DNA from: Rhodospirillales bacterium | GTDB taxonomy: Bacteria > Pseudomonadota > Alphaproteobacteria > Azospirillales > Azospirillaceae | Length of the DNA: 42,085 bases | Direction of reading: 5' to 3' | Assembly (NCBI GenBank): GCA_947457845.1 | Contig: CANGXM010000003.1 | Location: 1 to 42,085 of the forward strand | Shown: in pieces, positions 16,415-23,382 of the stretch | How the letters are laid out: every line of letters starts with the position of its first letter | Position numbering within the stretch: position 1 is the first letter of the stretch | Program-made: the position numbers and the translations under genes | The notes under the pieces: generated by a model | The model's input: only the letters and a program-made list of their open reading frames with translations | Told to the model about the DNA's origin: nothing | Databases searched by the model: none

Positions 16415-17113
16415 ATGGTCCTCACCCGCGAGAGCCTCCGCGACGGCACGCTCCGCCGGATGCTCGAACAGTCGGGCGATCACGGCCTCGCCCTGATGCT
16501 GAGCGACGAGGAGCGCAACGCGTCGCTGCGGACGCTCCTCGACGGTCATCAGGCGGACTCGGACCTGTGGGTGTTCGGCTACGGATCGCTGATCTGGAAC
16601 CCGGCCATCCACACCGTCGGGCGCAGCATGGCGCGGCTTCGCGGCTGGCACCGGCGGTACTGCCTGTGGACCGTGCTGGGCCGGGGAACGCCGGACCGCC
16701 CGGGTCTGATGCTCGGTCTCGAACGCGGCGGGAGCTGCGTGGGCGTCGCGTGGCGGGTGGCCGCGGCCGACGTCTCCGTCGAACTCGACATCCTCTGGCG
16801 GCGGGAGATGATCAGCGGCGCCTACGTGCCCCGCTGGGTCGCGGTGGAGACGCCGGACGGGCCTGCGCGCGCAATCACCTTCACCATCAACCAAGCCCAT
16901 CCGCGCTACGCGGCGCGTCAGGACGACGACGCGGTGGCGCGGGTGGTGGCGCAGGCGACCGGGCCGCTGGGCACCTGCCGCGAGTATCTGGAGAACACGG
17001 TCTCGCACCTGCGCGATCTCGGCATCCGCGACGCCCGGCTGGAGCGGATCGCGGCGCGGGTGAACGCCCTGCGCGCCGAGGCCTCAGAGCAGGCCGCGAA
17101 GGCGGGCGTGTAG
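16415..17113 (+). CDS. chaC: Gamma-glutamylcyclotransferase, ChaC family
   Basis: A 232-residue ChaC-type protein with the substrate loop VFGYGSLIWNP (YGSL at 56-59), the RGWHRRYCLW segment and the likely catalytic glutamate E131 in WRREM. ChaC enzymes cleave glutathione to 5-oxoproline and Cys-Gly in the cytosol. It starts 13 bases after the mini-chemoreceptor gene, third in a run led by a K+/H+ antiporter; in E. coli chaC likewise sits beside the ChaA cation antiporter. A ~45-residue N-terminal extension precedes the conserved fold. Its last 30 bases overlap the 3' end of the convergent Nudix gene. Confidence 0.88.
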   Translation: MVLTRESLRDGTLRRMLEQSGDHGLALMLSDEERNASLRTLLDGHQADSDLWVFGYGSLIWNPAIHTVGRSMARLRGWHRRYCLWTVLGRGTPDRPGLMLGLERGGSCVGVAWRVAAADVSVELDILWRREMISGAYVPRWVAVETPDGPARAITFTINQAHPRYAARQDDDAVARVVAQATGPLGTCREYLENTVSHLRDLGIRDARLERIAARVNALRAEASEQAAKAGV

Positions 17114-17782
17114 GACGGCGCCCAGCGTGCAGGCGTCGGTGATCCGCCCGTCGCGGATCATCGCCTCCAGCTCCGGAACCGGCACCGCCTCGATCCGGGC
17201 GATGCCTTCCGACGCCTGCGGCGCGCCGAAGGACGAGACCGTCGCATGGAACAGCTCCACCGCCGCGCCCGACAGCGCGGTCGACGTTTGCATCGGGGCG
17301 AGGTGGACGACCGACGTCGCTACGGCACCCATCTCCTCCGCCAGTTCGGTGACCGCTGTCTCCGCCGCCGTGGCGCCGGGTTCGATCATCCCGCGCGGGA
17401 TCTCGAGCTGCCAGGACCGGGTGGCATGGCGGAAATGCCGCAGCAGGAGGACGCGACCCTCCATGACCGGGAGAACCGCGGCACCCGACCGTTCGCCGAA
17501 CCCGGGACGCGCGATCCGGTGATGGATCACCCGCGTCCCGTCGGCATAGGTAATCGCGTCGCGCATCAAGAACAGGTAGGGGTCCTCGTAGTGGACGCCG
17601 ACCGTGGCCCAGTCGCGGGGTAGGCCGCGCGCCTCCAGCCGATCGCCGACGGTCGCCTCGATCGCCGCGATCCCGTCGGGGTCGAGGGCGACGACGGCGC
17701 CGCCCGGCGGGGTCGCGAACTGTTCGGGATGCTTCGCGGCGAGGGCGAGATAGCGGGCGAGACGGTCCGCGCGACCGGTCAT
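17084..17782 (-). CDS. Nudix hydrolase (ADP-ribose pyrophosphatase-like) with a degenerate Nudix box
   Basis: A 232-residue protein whose C-terminal two-thirds form a Nudix domain. The box at residues 131-153 reads G(x5)A(x7)TELAEEMG: the metal-binding EExG core is kept (E146, E149, E150) but the first Glu is Ala (A137) and the Arg is Thr (T145). The surrounding sequence, WQLEIPRGMIEPG, is typical of ADP-ribose/nucleoside-diphosphate-sugar hydrolases. The N-terminal ~80 residues are not recognised. It starts six bases after a small His-rich peptide gene and is probably co-transcribed with it. The 3' end overlaps chaC by 30 bases on the other strand. Confidence 0.82.
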   Translation of the reverse strand: MTGRADRLARYLALAAKHPEQFATPPGGAVVALDPDGIAAIEATVGDRLEARGLPRDWATVGVHYEDPYLFLMRDAITYADGTRVIHHRIARPGFGERSGAAVLPVMEGRVLLLRHFRHATRSWQLEIPRGMIEPGATAAETAVTELAEEMGAVATSVVHLAPMQTSTALSGAAVELFHATVSSFGAPQASEGIARIEAVPVPELEAMIRDGRITDACTLGAVLHARLRGLL

Positions 17783-17788
17783 CGCGGG

Positions 17789-17944
17789 TCAGTGCGCGTG
17801 GCCGTGGCCGCCGTGCGCATGGTCCCCGTGCGCATGGTCCCCGTGGCCGCCGGAGCCGCCGGCGTCGGGAACGACGCCGCCGCTCATAAGCCCGACGATG
17901 GCGATCGCGACGACGGCCGTGGCGATCAGCAGCGAGACGACCAT
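17789..17944 (-). CDS. Small His-rich single-helix membrane protein (51 aa)
   Basis: An ATG at 17944 with a good ribosome site (GGAGGT) opens a 51-residue frame ending at 17789. Residues 3-20 (VSLLIATAVVAIAIVGLM) form one hydrophobic helix. The remainder is a Gly-rich linker and a tail with eight histidines in the last 18 residues (GHGDHAHGDHAHGGHGHAH), ending at the last codon. The composition suggests a metal-binding tail (Zn, Ni, Co or Cu) on a membrane anchor, but no family is recognised. Six bases separate it from the Nudix gene, suggesting one transcript. The tail includes a 15-base tandem duplication. Coding status rests on the ribosome site, helix and composition. Confidence 0.65.
   Translation of the reverse strand: MVVSLLIATAVVAIAIVGLMSGGVVPDAGGSGGHGDHAHGDHAHGGHGHAH
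17813..17842 (-). repeat. 15-base perfect tandem duplication in the His-rich tail
   Basis: On the plus strand GTGCGCATGGTCCCC is present twice without interruption (17813-17827, 17828-17842). On the coding strand each unit specifies Gly-Asp-His-Ala-His. The unit is in frame, so copy number sets the number of histidine pairs. Confidence 0.9.
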
Positions 17945-18091
17945 GGAACACCTCCGGAACCCGTATGGCGACGGTGCCCCAGCCGGGGCGGCGGCGCAAG
18001 CGTCGGCACGGTGATCCTTGGTGGCCGCGTCGCCCCCGCGGTATCATCATCCGATCGTTCACGAGACGTCCGGCGAGGAGTTCCGATCCGC

Positions 18092-18691
18092 ATGCGGCTT
18101 TCGATCGTCCTGACCGCCGCGGTCATCGCCGTCGCCGGCCCCGTCCGTGCGGCCGACCCTCCCCCGCCGCAGCCGGCGACGCGCAACGCCTCGTCGGCGA
18201 AGTCCGCGCAGGAGCTCCGGGCCGAGAAGGGGTGGCAGACGACCGAGGAGACGGCGGCGGGCGAGGGCCGGGTGCTGCGCGTCTTCGCCGACAGCTTCCC
18301 GGCCGAGAACAACATCGGCACCGATGAGATGATCGCGACGCTTTCGATCCGCTGCTACGCGGACCGGCAACTGCTGATCAACTTCATGACGACCGTCAAT
18401 CTCGTGACCCTCGACCAGATCCAGCGCTACGAACCCTTCACGATCGAATACCGGGTGGACAGCCAGCGGCGGACCTCGGCACCGGGCATGCTCGTCCTGC
18501 CGCAGGTGATGATGTTCCGCAATGTCCGGGACGCCCAGGCGTTCGCCGCCGCCGTCGCGGGGGCGCGCCGAACCATCGAGGTCGATGCGGTGACCCGGGT
18601 CGTCCGCATGCCCGGCCGGTTCGCGGTGACGAACGTGGCCACGGCGATGAGGCCCGTCATCGAGGGCTGCGGCCGTCCGCCGACGAGCTGA
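18092..18691 (+). CDS. Exported protein of unknown function
   Basis: A 199-residue protein starting at ATG 18092 behind CGAGGAG (18074-18080). The first 21 residues (MRLSIVLTAAVIAVAG...VRAA) are a Sec signal peptide with an A-x-A cleavage site, followed by a Pro-rich start of the mature protein. The mature part has one pair of cysteines (in SIRCYAD and EGCGRPP) that could form a disulfide, and mixed alpha/beta predicted content. The IRCY...LLINF stretch loosely recalls the VasI family of periplasmic proteins, but the resemblance is too weak to name it. It is preceded by about 150 bases shared with the divergent His-rich gene and is not obviously in an operon. Confidence 0.75.
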   Translation: MRLSIVLTAAVIAVAGPVRAADPPPPQPATRNASSAKSAQELRAEKGWQTTEETAAGEGRVLRVFADSFPAENNIGTDEMIATLSIRCYADRQLLINFMTTVNLVTLDQIQRYEPFTIEYRVDSQRRTSAPGMLVLPQVMMFRNVRDAQAFAAAVAGARRTIEVDAVTRVVRMPGRFAVTNVATAMRPVIEGCGRPPTS

Positions 18692-18755
18692 CCCGGCCGA
18701 CCCGAAGGACTACCCCGTCTGCCACGACCGGAACGGCCGCCCCGAGGGGGTGCCG

Positions 18756-18778
18756 TCAATTGATCGTTAACCACGATC
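18756..18778 (+). promoter_or_regulatory. CtrA-like box and inverted repeat before the response regulator
   Basis: TCAA-N7-TTAACC at 18756-18772 differs at one base from the CtrA consensus TTAA-N7-TTAAC. It overlaps a 6-base inverted repeat GATCGT (18762-18767) / ACGATC (18773-18778). It sits 41 bases before the start codon at 18819, where a promoter would be. Calling it a CtrA site is inference from one instance. Confidence 0.35.
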
Positions 18779-18818
18779 GGCGAACCTCGAGCGTCGTCTG
18801 GCGGAGGGAGGTCGTCGC

Positions 18819-19319
18819 GTGGGCACCATCGGATCCGGTCGACCGCAGGCATTCGGGGCTCCCGTCGCCCGACGGCTCGTCCGGCGGTCGGGGCTCGCGG
18901 CCGGCCCAGGCGCGGGACCGGAAGGCCCCACCGGCGACACCCGGCCGCCGCGCCGCCGCGTCATGATCATCGAGGACGACGCCATCGTCCGCCTCGGGCT
19001 CCAGGCGGTGCTCGAGGACGGGGGCGACGAGGTCATCCTGGCAGGATCCGCCGCGGAGGCGCTGGCCCGCCTCGCGGCGGGGGCGTCGGTTCCCGACGTG
19101 ATCGTCGCCGACTACCGCCTGCGCGACGGGCAGGTGGGGACCGACGCGATCCGCCGGGTCCGCGACGCGGTGGGGCGGGCGCTTCCGGCCGTGCTCCTGA
19201 CGGGCGAGGCGGCCTCCGATCTCCAGGAGGAGGCGGCCCTGCAGGGCCTGCTCGTGGCCGGCAAGCCGATCGGGTCGCGGGACCTGTTCCGCGTCATCGG
19301 CCTCGCCATGGCGACATGA
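18819..19319 (+). CDS. Single-domain response regulator with an unusual N-terminal extension
   Basis: A 166-residue protein with a receiver domain from residue ~47: acidic pocket E52/D53/D54, phosphoacceptor D98 (IVADYRLRDG), T128 and K149. The DYRLxxG...LLTGE pattern resembles the receiver modules found at the end of hybrid histidine kinases more than it does CheY. No output domain is present. The first ~46 residues are Gly/Pro/Arg-rich with no recognised fold. Start GTG 18819 is favoured by a strong GGAGGGAGG at 18803-18811; ATG 18963 would give a bare receiver. Its stop lies seven bases from the end of a convergent gene coding for a possible CheY-binding protein. Confidence 0.85.
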   Translation: MGTIGSGRPQAFGAPVARRLVRRSGLAAGPGAGPEGPTGDTRPPRRRVMIIEDDAIVRLGLQAVLEDGGDEVILAGSAAEALARLAAGASVPDVIVADYRLRDGQVGTDAIRRVRDAVGRALPAVLLTGEAASDLQEEAALQGLLVAGKPIGSRDLFRVIGLAMAT

Positions 19320-19326
19320 TGGCGGG

Positions 19327-19824
19327 TCAGTCGAACAGGGCGTCGATCGCCGACTGATCGGAGGAGCCCTCGGTCGTCCCGGCCGTGGCGACGCCGTGGA
19401 CGACGCCGCTCCCCTCCCCCACGAGGTTGGTCAGGTCGCGCATCGCCGTGTCGCAGACGTGGCGGAACTCCGGATCGGTCCCGCAGACATCGAGCCGCGC
19501 CACCGCATCGGCGATCCGCCCCTCGATCCGCGACACGACCGCGTCGAAGTCGCTGCGCACCTGCGGCTCGGCCGCGTCGTAGCACTCGATCGCCAGATCG
19601 GCGAACGGCAGCGACGAGCCGCGGAAATGCTCGGCATAGCTCTTCGGCCGCCACGCCTTCAGCTCGTCGAGCATGTCCGGCATGTCCGGCAGAAGCCCGA
19701 GGAGCATGATCGCCTCGTTGGCGTGATTGAAGAAATCCGTGCTGAGGAGCGAGCGGTCGTCGATCGTCGTGCCGTCGATCCTGCGCCTCAGGCTCTCGAT
19801 GCGAGTCGTCCCGTCGGACACCAT
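19327..19824 (-). CDS. Uncharacterised protein with a CheZ/FliM-like CheY-docking tail
   Basis: A 165-residue, mostly helical soluble protein. The central block STDFFNHANEAIMLLGLLPDMP, then AWRPKSYAEHF, looks conserved in style but has no function I can name. After a low-complexity Gly/Thr/Ser stretch (135-155) it ends with SDQSAIDALFD. Residues 156-164, DQSAIDALF, are identical to the last residues of CheZ encoded 7 kb away, and resemble the FliM N-terminal motif (LSQxEIDALL) that binds CheY-P. The predicted property is a flexible CheY-binding tail on an unknown domain. It is convergent with the single-domain response regulator. Possible roles: a CheY phosphatase, sink or motor adaptor. Confidence 0.75.
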   Translation of the reverse strand: MVSDGTTRIESLRRRIDGTTIDDRSLLSTDFFNHANEAIMLLGLLPDMPDMLDELKAWRPKSYAEHFRGSSLPFADLAIECYDAAEPQVRSDFDAVVSRIEGRIADAVARLDVCGTDPEFRHVCDTAMRDLTNLVGEGSGVVHGVATAGTTEGSSDQSAIDALFD

Positions 19825-19944
19825 GCCACAACCGATCCCTGCAACACCGCTGTCGTCGATCCCGAAAGGACGGCACGGAGTTTCCGTCGCCCCGACGACG
19901 TCAAGACCCTATCGCAACCCGACGTGGTCGCAAGGGATTTGCGC

Positions 19945-20793
19945 TCACGACCGCCCGCCGTCACGCAGCGTGGGGTCCATCACGTCGCGCAGCCAATCCC
20001 CGATCAGGCTGATTGACAGCGTCGTCAGCACGATCACGATGCCGGGGAAGACGGCGATCCACCACGCGTTCAGCAGGAAGTCCCGCCCCTCGCCCAGAAG
20101 CTGGCCGAGGCTGGTCAGCGGCGGCTGGATGCCGAGGCCGAGGAAGCTCAGCCCCGTCTCCAGCAAGATGGTCTGGGGGAAGTTGAGCGTGAACTGGACG
20201 ATCAGCACGCCGGCGACGTTGGGCAGCAGGTGGCGCAGATAGAGCCGCAGCGGCGAGGCGCCGAGCGCCTTCACCGCCTTGGCGTAGGGCTGGCTGGCGG
20301 CCGAAAGGACGACGCCGCGGGCGAGCCGCGCGTAGTTCTCCCAGCCGTTCAGCCCCATGAGCACCACGAACAGGGTGATCGAGTTCCCGAAGAACGCGAG
20401 CAGCGTCAGCGCGATCAGGATGAAGGGGAGAGAGGCCTGGACGTCGACCAGCATCATGATCGCCTCCTCCGCCCAGCCGCGCAGGTGCGCGGCGACGAAG
20501 CCGATGGCGGTGCCGATCACGGCGCCGATGAGGGTTCCCGCCAGCGCCACCGCCACCGAGATCCGCGTCGCCATCACGAGCCGCGCGACGATGTCGCGGC
20601 CGATCCGGTCGGTGCCGAGCAGATAGCCCTCCGGTCCGCCGAGCCAGGACGGGGGACGCAGGCGCAGGCGCAGGTTCTGCGCCGTGGGCGAATGCGGGGA
20701 GAGCGCGTCGCCGAACAGGCAGACGCCGACCACCGCGGCGAGCACGAGCATCGCCAGCATCACGAGCGGCGGGACGGCGAAGAGGCGCCTCAT
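19945..20793 (-). CDS. ABC transporter permease, DppC type
   Basis: A 282-residue inner-membrane permease of the dipeptide/oligopeptide/nickel class. It has an N-terminal helix, the LLGTDRIGRDIVARLV signature of DppC-type proteins, five further helices, and the EAA cytoplasmic loop (KAVKALGASPLRLYLRHLLPN) that contacts the ATPase. The ATG at 20793 overlaps the stop of the DppB-type gene (ATGA). It is the last gene of a four-gene minus-strand transporter operon. The substrate is probably a small peptide or opine-like compound, set by the binding protein and not by this subunit. Confidence 0.92.
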   Translation of the reverse strand: MRRLFAVPPLVMLAMLVLAAVVGVCLFGDALSPHSPTAQNLRLRLRPPSWLGGPEGYLLGTDRIGRDIVARLVMATRISVAVALAGTLIGAVIGTAIGFVAAHLRGWAEEAIMMLVDVQASLPFILIALTLLAFFGNSITLFVVLMGLNGWENYARLARGVVLSAASQPYAKAVKALGASPLRLYLRHLLPNVAGVLIVQFTLNFPQTILLETGLSFLGLGIQPPLTSLGQLLGEGRDFLLNAWWIAVFPGIVIVLTTLSISLIGDWLRDVMDPTLRDGGRS

Positions 20794-21722
20794 GCGTCCA
20801 CCGAGGCGACGCGGATGCGGGGATCGAGGAGGCCGTAGAGAAGATCGACGACCAGATTGGCGATCACCATCGTCGCCGCGATGAGGAGGACGAGGCCCTG
20901 CACCACCGCGAGGTCGCGCGCCGCGACGGCGCTGACCAGAAGCCGCCCGACGCCGGGCCACGCGAACACCGTCTCGGTCACGATCGCCCCGCCGATCAGG
21001 CCGCCCAGCGAGAAGCCGAGGACGGTCACCACCGGGATCGCCGCGTTCGGCAGGGCGTGGCGCAGGATGCGCCCGCCGGGCGCCACGCCCTTCGCCTGGG
21101 CGGTGCGCATGTAGGGCCGCCGCAGCACCTCCAGCATGGAGGAACGGGTGAAGCGCGCGAGCGCGCCCGCGGTCGCGAGGCCGAGCGTGCAGGCCGGCAT
21201 GATCAGGTGCCACGGCGTGCCGGTCCCGCTCGACGGGAGCCAGCGCAGCGTCAGCGAGAAGGTGAGGATCATGAGGATCCCCAGGAAGAAGTTCGGGATG
21301 GCGAAGCCGAGCACCGCGAACGCCATCGTCAACCGGTCGAGAAGCGTGTTCCGCCGCACCGCCGCGAGGATGCCGAGCGGCACGCCGACCATGAGGGCGA
21401 GCGCCAGCGCGGTCAGGCCGAGCAGCGCCGTCGCCGGCACCCGTTCGGTCACGAGGTCGATCACCGGGCGCGTGTCGCGCAGCGAGATGCCGAAGTCGCC
21501 CTGGAACACGGCGGCCATGTAGCGGAGGTACTGGACCGGGAGCGGCCGGTCGAGACCCCAGAGCGTGCGGTAGTACGCGATCACCTCCGGCTCGCTGTCG
21601 GCCGGCAGCAGCGAGACGAGCGGGTCGCCCGACGTCCGGAGCACCACGAAGACGAACGTCACCACCAGCCAGAGCGTGAGCGCCGTCCGGAACGCCTTCA
21701 TGCCGAGGAAGCGGAGGTTCAC
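20790..21722 (-). CDS. ABC transporter permease, DppB type
   Basis: A 310-residue permease with the DppB order: an N-terminal helix, periplasmic loop (LWGLDRPLPVQYLRYM), then five helices with the EAA loop RTAQAKGVAPGGRILRHALPN. The start is GTG at 21722 within the stop of the ATPase gene (GTGA at 21719-21722); the longer frame to 21788 would add an Arg/Gly-rich leader that belongs to the other reading frame. It pairs with the DppC-type subunit encoded next to form the channel. Function follows from the family; the transported compound is unknown. Confidence 0.92.
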   Translation of the reverse strand: MNLRFLGMKAFRTALTLWLVVTFVFVVLRTSGDPLVSLLPADSEPEVIAYYRTLWGLDRPLPVQYLRYMAAVFQGDFGISLRDTRPVIDLVTERVPATALLGLTALALALMVGVPLGILAAVRRNTLLDRLTMAFAVLGFAIPNFFLGILMILTFSLTLRWLPSSGTGTPWHLIMPACTLGLATAGALARFTRSSMLEVLRRPYMRTAQAKGVAPGGRILRHALPNAAIPVVTVLGFSLGGLIGGAIVTETVFAWPGVGRLLVSAVAARDLAVVQGLVLLIAATMVIANLVVDLLYGLLDPRIRVASVDA

Positions 21723-23374
21723 GCCCGTCCCTCCGCGCCGCCGGCGCCCGCCCCGGCGCCCGCCCCGACACCCGCAACGTCGAACCACGCCCGGCCCGGG
21801 ACGGCCGCCAGGAGCGTGCGGGTGTAGTCGTGCCGGGGGCCGGCGAAGACCGCCGCCGTCTCCCCCTCCTCCACGACCTTTCCGCGGTGCATCACCGCGA
21901 CGCGGTCGCAGATGCGTGCCGCGACCCTGAGATCGTGGGTGACGAACAGCATCGCGAAGCCCAGCTGGCGCTGCAGCACGTCCAGCAATGCGAGGATCTG
22001 CGCCTGGACCGAGACGTCGAGGGAGGAGACCGGCTCATCGGCCACCAGGATCTCCGGCTCGACCGCCAGCGCCCGCGCGATGCACAGGCGCTGGCGCTGG
22101 CCACCCGAGAACTGGTGCGGGAACCGGTCCCCCGCCTGGGGGTCGAGGCCGACCTGCGCGATCAGACGGCGTGCCCGCTCGATCGCGTCGGCCCAGGGGA
22201 CGCCATGGATGATCGGCCCCTCGGCGATGGCGTCGACCGCGGTCTGGCGCGGGTCGAGCGAGGCCCACGGGTCCTGGAAGATGATCTGGATGCGGCGGCG
22301 CAGGGGCCGGAAGCGACGCTCGCCCATGCGCGTCACCTCGTCCCCGCCGAGTCGGATGGCCCCCGCCTCCACGTCGACGAGGCGGAGCAGGCTCTGGGCG
22401 AGGGTCGACTTGCCCGATCCGCTCTCCCCCACGAGGCCCAGCGTCTCGCCGGGCGCCAGCGTCATCGAGACGCCGTCCAGCGCCGTCGTGCGCCGCCCGG
22501 CGCCGAAGAGCGACCGGCGCGCGAACACCTTGCGCAGCCCCTCGGCCGCGAGCACCGGCCGCGCGTCGGTCGCGGCCCGCTGCGCGCGGGGGACGGGCCG
22601 CGGCACGGCGGCCACGAGGGCGCGCGTATAGGGATGGCGCGGGTCGCCCAGCACGGAGGCGACCGTTCCCGTCTCGACCGTCCGCCCCGTCTGCATCACG
22701 ACGATGCGGTCCGCGATCTCGGCCACCACGCCGAAATCGTGGGTGATGAAGAGGACGCCGGCCCCGTGCCGGGCCCGCAGGTCGCGGATGAGGGACAGGA
22801 TCTGCGCCTGGGTCGTCACGTCCAGCGCGGTGGTCGGCTCGTCCGCGATCAGGAGCTTCGGCTCCAGCGCCAGCGCCATCGCGATCATCACGCGCTGGCA
22901 CTGTCCGCCCGACAGCTGGTGCGGATAGGCGCCGAACACGCGCGCGGGGTCGGGAAGGCGCACCTCCTCGAACAGGGCGAGCACCCGCCGCCGCCGCTCG
23001 GCCCCGTCGCCCGCGCCGTGGACGCGAAAGACCTCCTCCACCTGCCGGCCGACGCGGTAGAACGGGTTCAGCGCCGCGATCGGCTCCTGGAACACCATGG
23101 CGATGTCCCGGCCGTTGAGCCGCAGCCGTTCCGCCCGCGGGAGGGGGAGAAGCTCACGCCCCGAATAGCGCACCGAACCCGACGCGACGGCAAGGTCGGG
23201 GGGCAGCAGGTCCATCACCGCCTGCGCGGTGACAGACTTCCCCGACCCGCTCTCCCCCACCACGCAGACGATTTCGCCGGGGCGGACCTCCAGCGACAGG
23301 TCCTCGACGGCGAAGGGACGGTCGGCCCCGCCGGGCAGGCGGACGGACAGCCCCTCGACCGCGAGGACCGGCAC
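21719..23374 (-). CDS. Fused double ABC ATPase (DppD-DppF type)
   Basis: A protein of about 551 residues with two complete nucleotide-binding domains. The first has [23 protein letters not shown] and [12 protein letters not shown]; the second has [24 protein letters not shown] and [12 protein letters not shown]. This is the single-chain equivalent of DppD plus DppF that powers peptide-type importers. The GTG at 23374 gives [14 protein letters not shown], the normal N-terminus; a TTG at 23386 overlapping the binding-protein stop is an alternative and would add four residues. No iron-sulfur motif of oligopeptide ATPases was looked for in detail. It may also serve the second, ATPase-less transporter at 28540-31977. 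Confidence 0.92.
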   Translation of the reverse strand: MPVLAVEGLSVRLPGGADRPFAVEDLSLEVRPGEIVCVVGESGSGKSVTAQAVMDLLPPDLAVASGSVRYSGRELLPLPRAERLRLNGRDIAMVFQEPIAALNPFYRVGRQVEEVFRVHGAGDGAERRRRVLALFEEVRLPDPARVFGAYPHQLSGGQCQRVMIAMALALEPKLLIADEPTTALDVTTQAQILSLIRDLRARHGAGVLFITHDFGVVAEIADRIVVMQTGRTVETGTVASVLGDPRHPYTRALVAAVPRPVPRAQRAATDARPVLAAEGLRKVFARRSLFGAGRRTTALDGVSMTLAPGETLGLVGESGSGKSTLAQSLLRLVDVEAGAIRLGGDEVTRMGERRFRPLRRRIQIIFQDPWASLDPRQTAVDAIAEGPIIHGVPWADAIERARRLIAQVGLDPQAGDRFPHQFSGGQRQRLCIARALAVEPEILVADEPVSSLDVSVQAQILALLDVLQRQLGFAMLFVTHDLRVAARICDRVAVMHRGKVVEEGETAAVFAGPRHDYTRTLLAAVPGRAWFDVAGVGAGAGAGAGGAEGRA

Positions 23375-23382
23375 CGGTCCGC

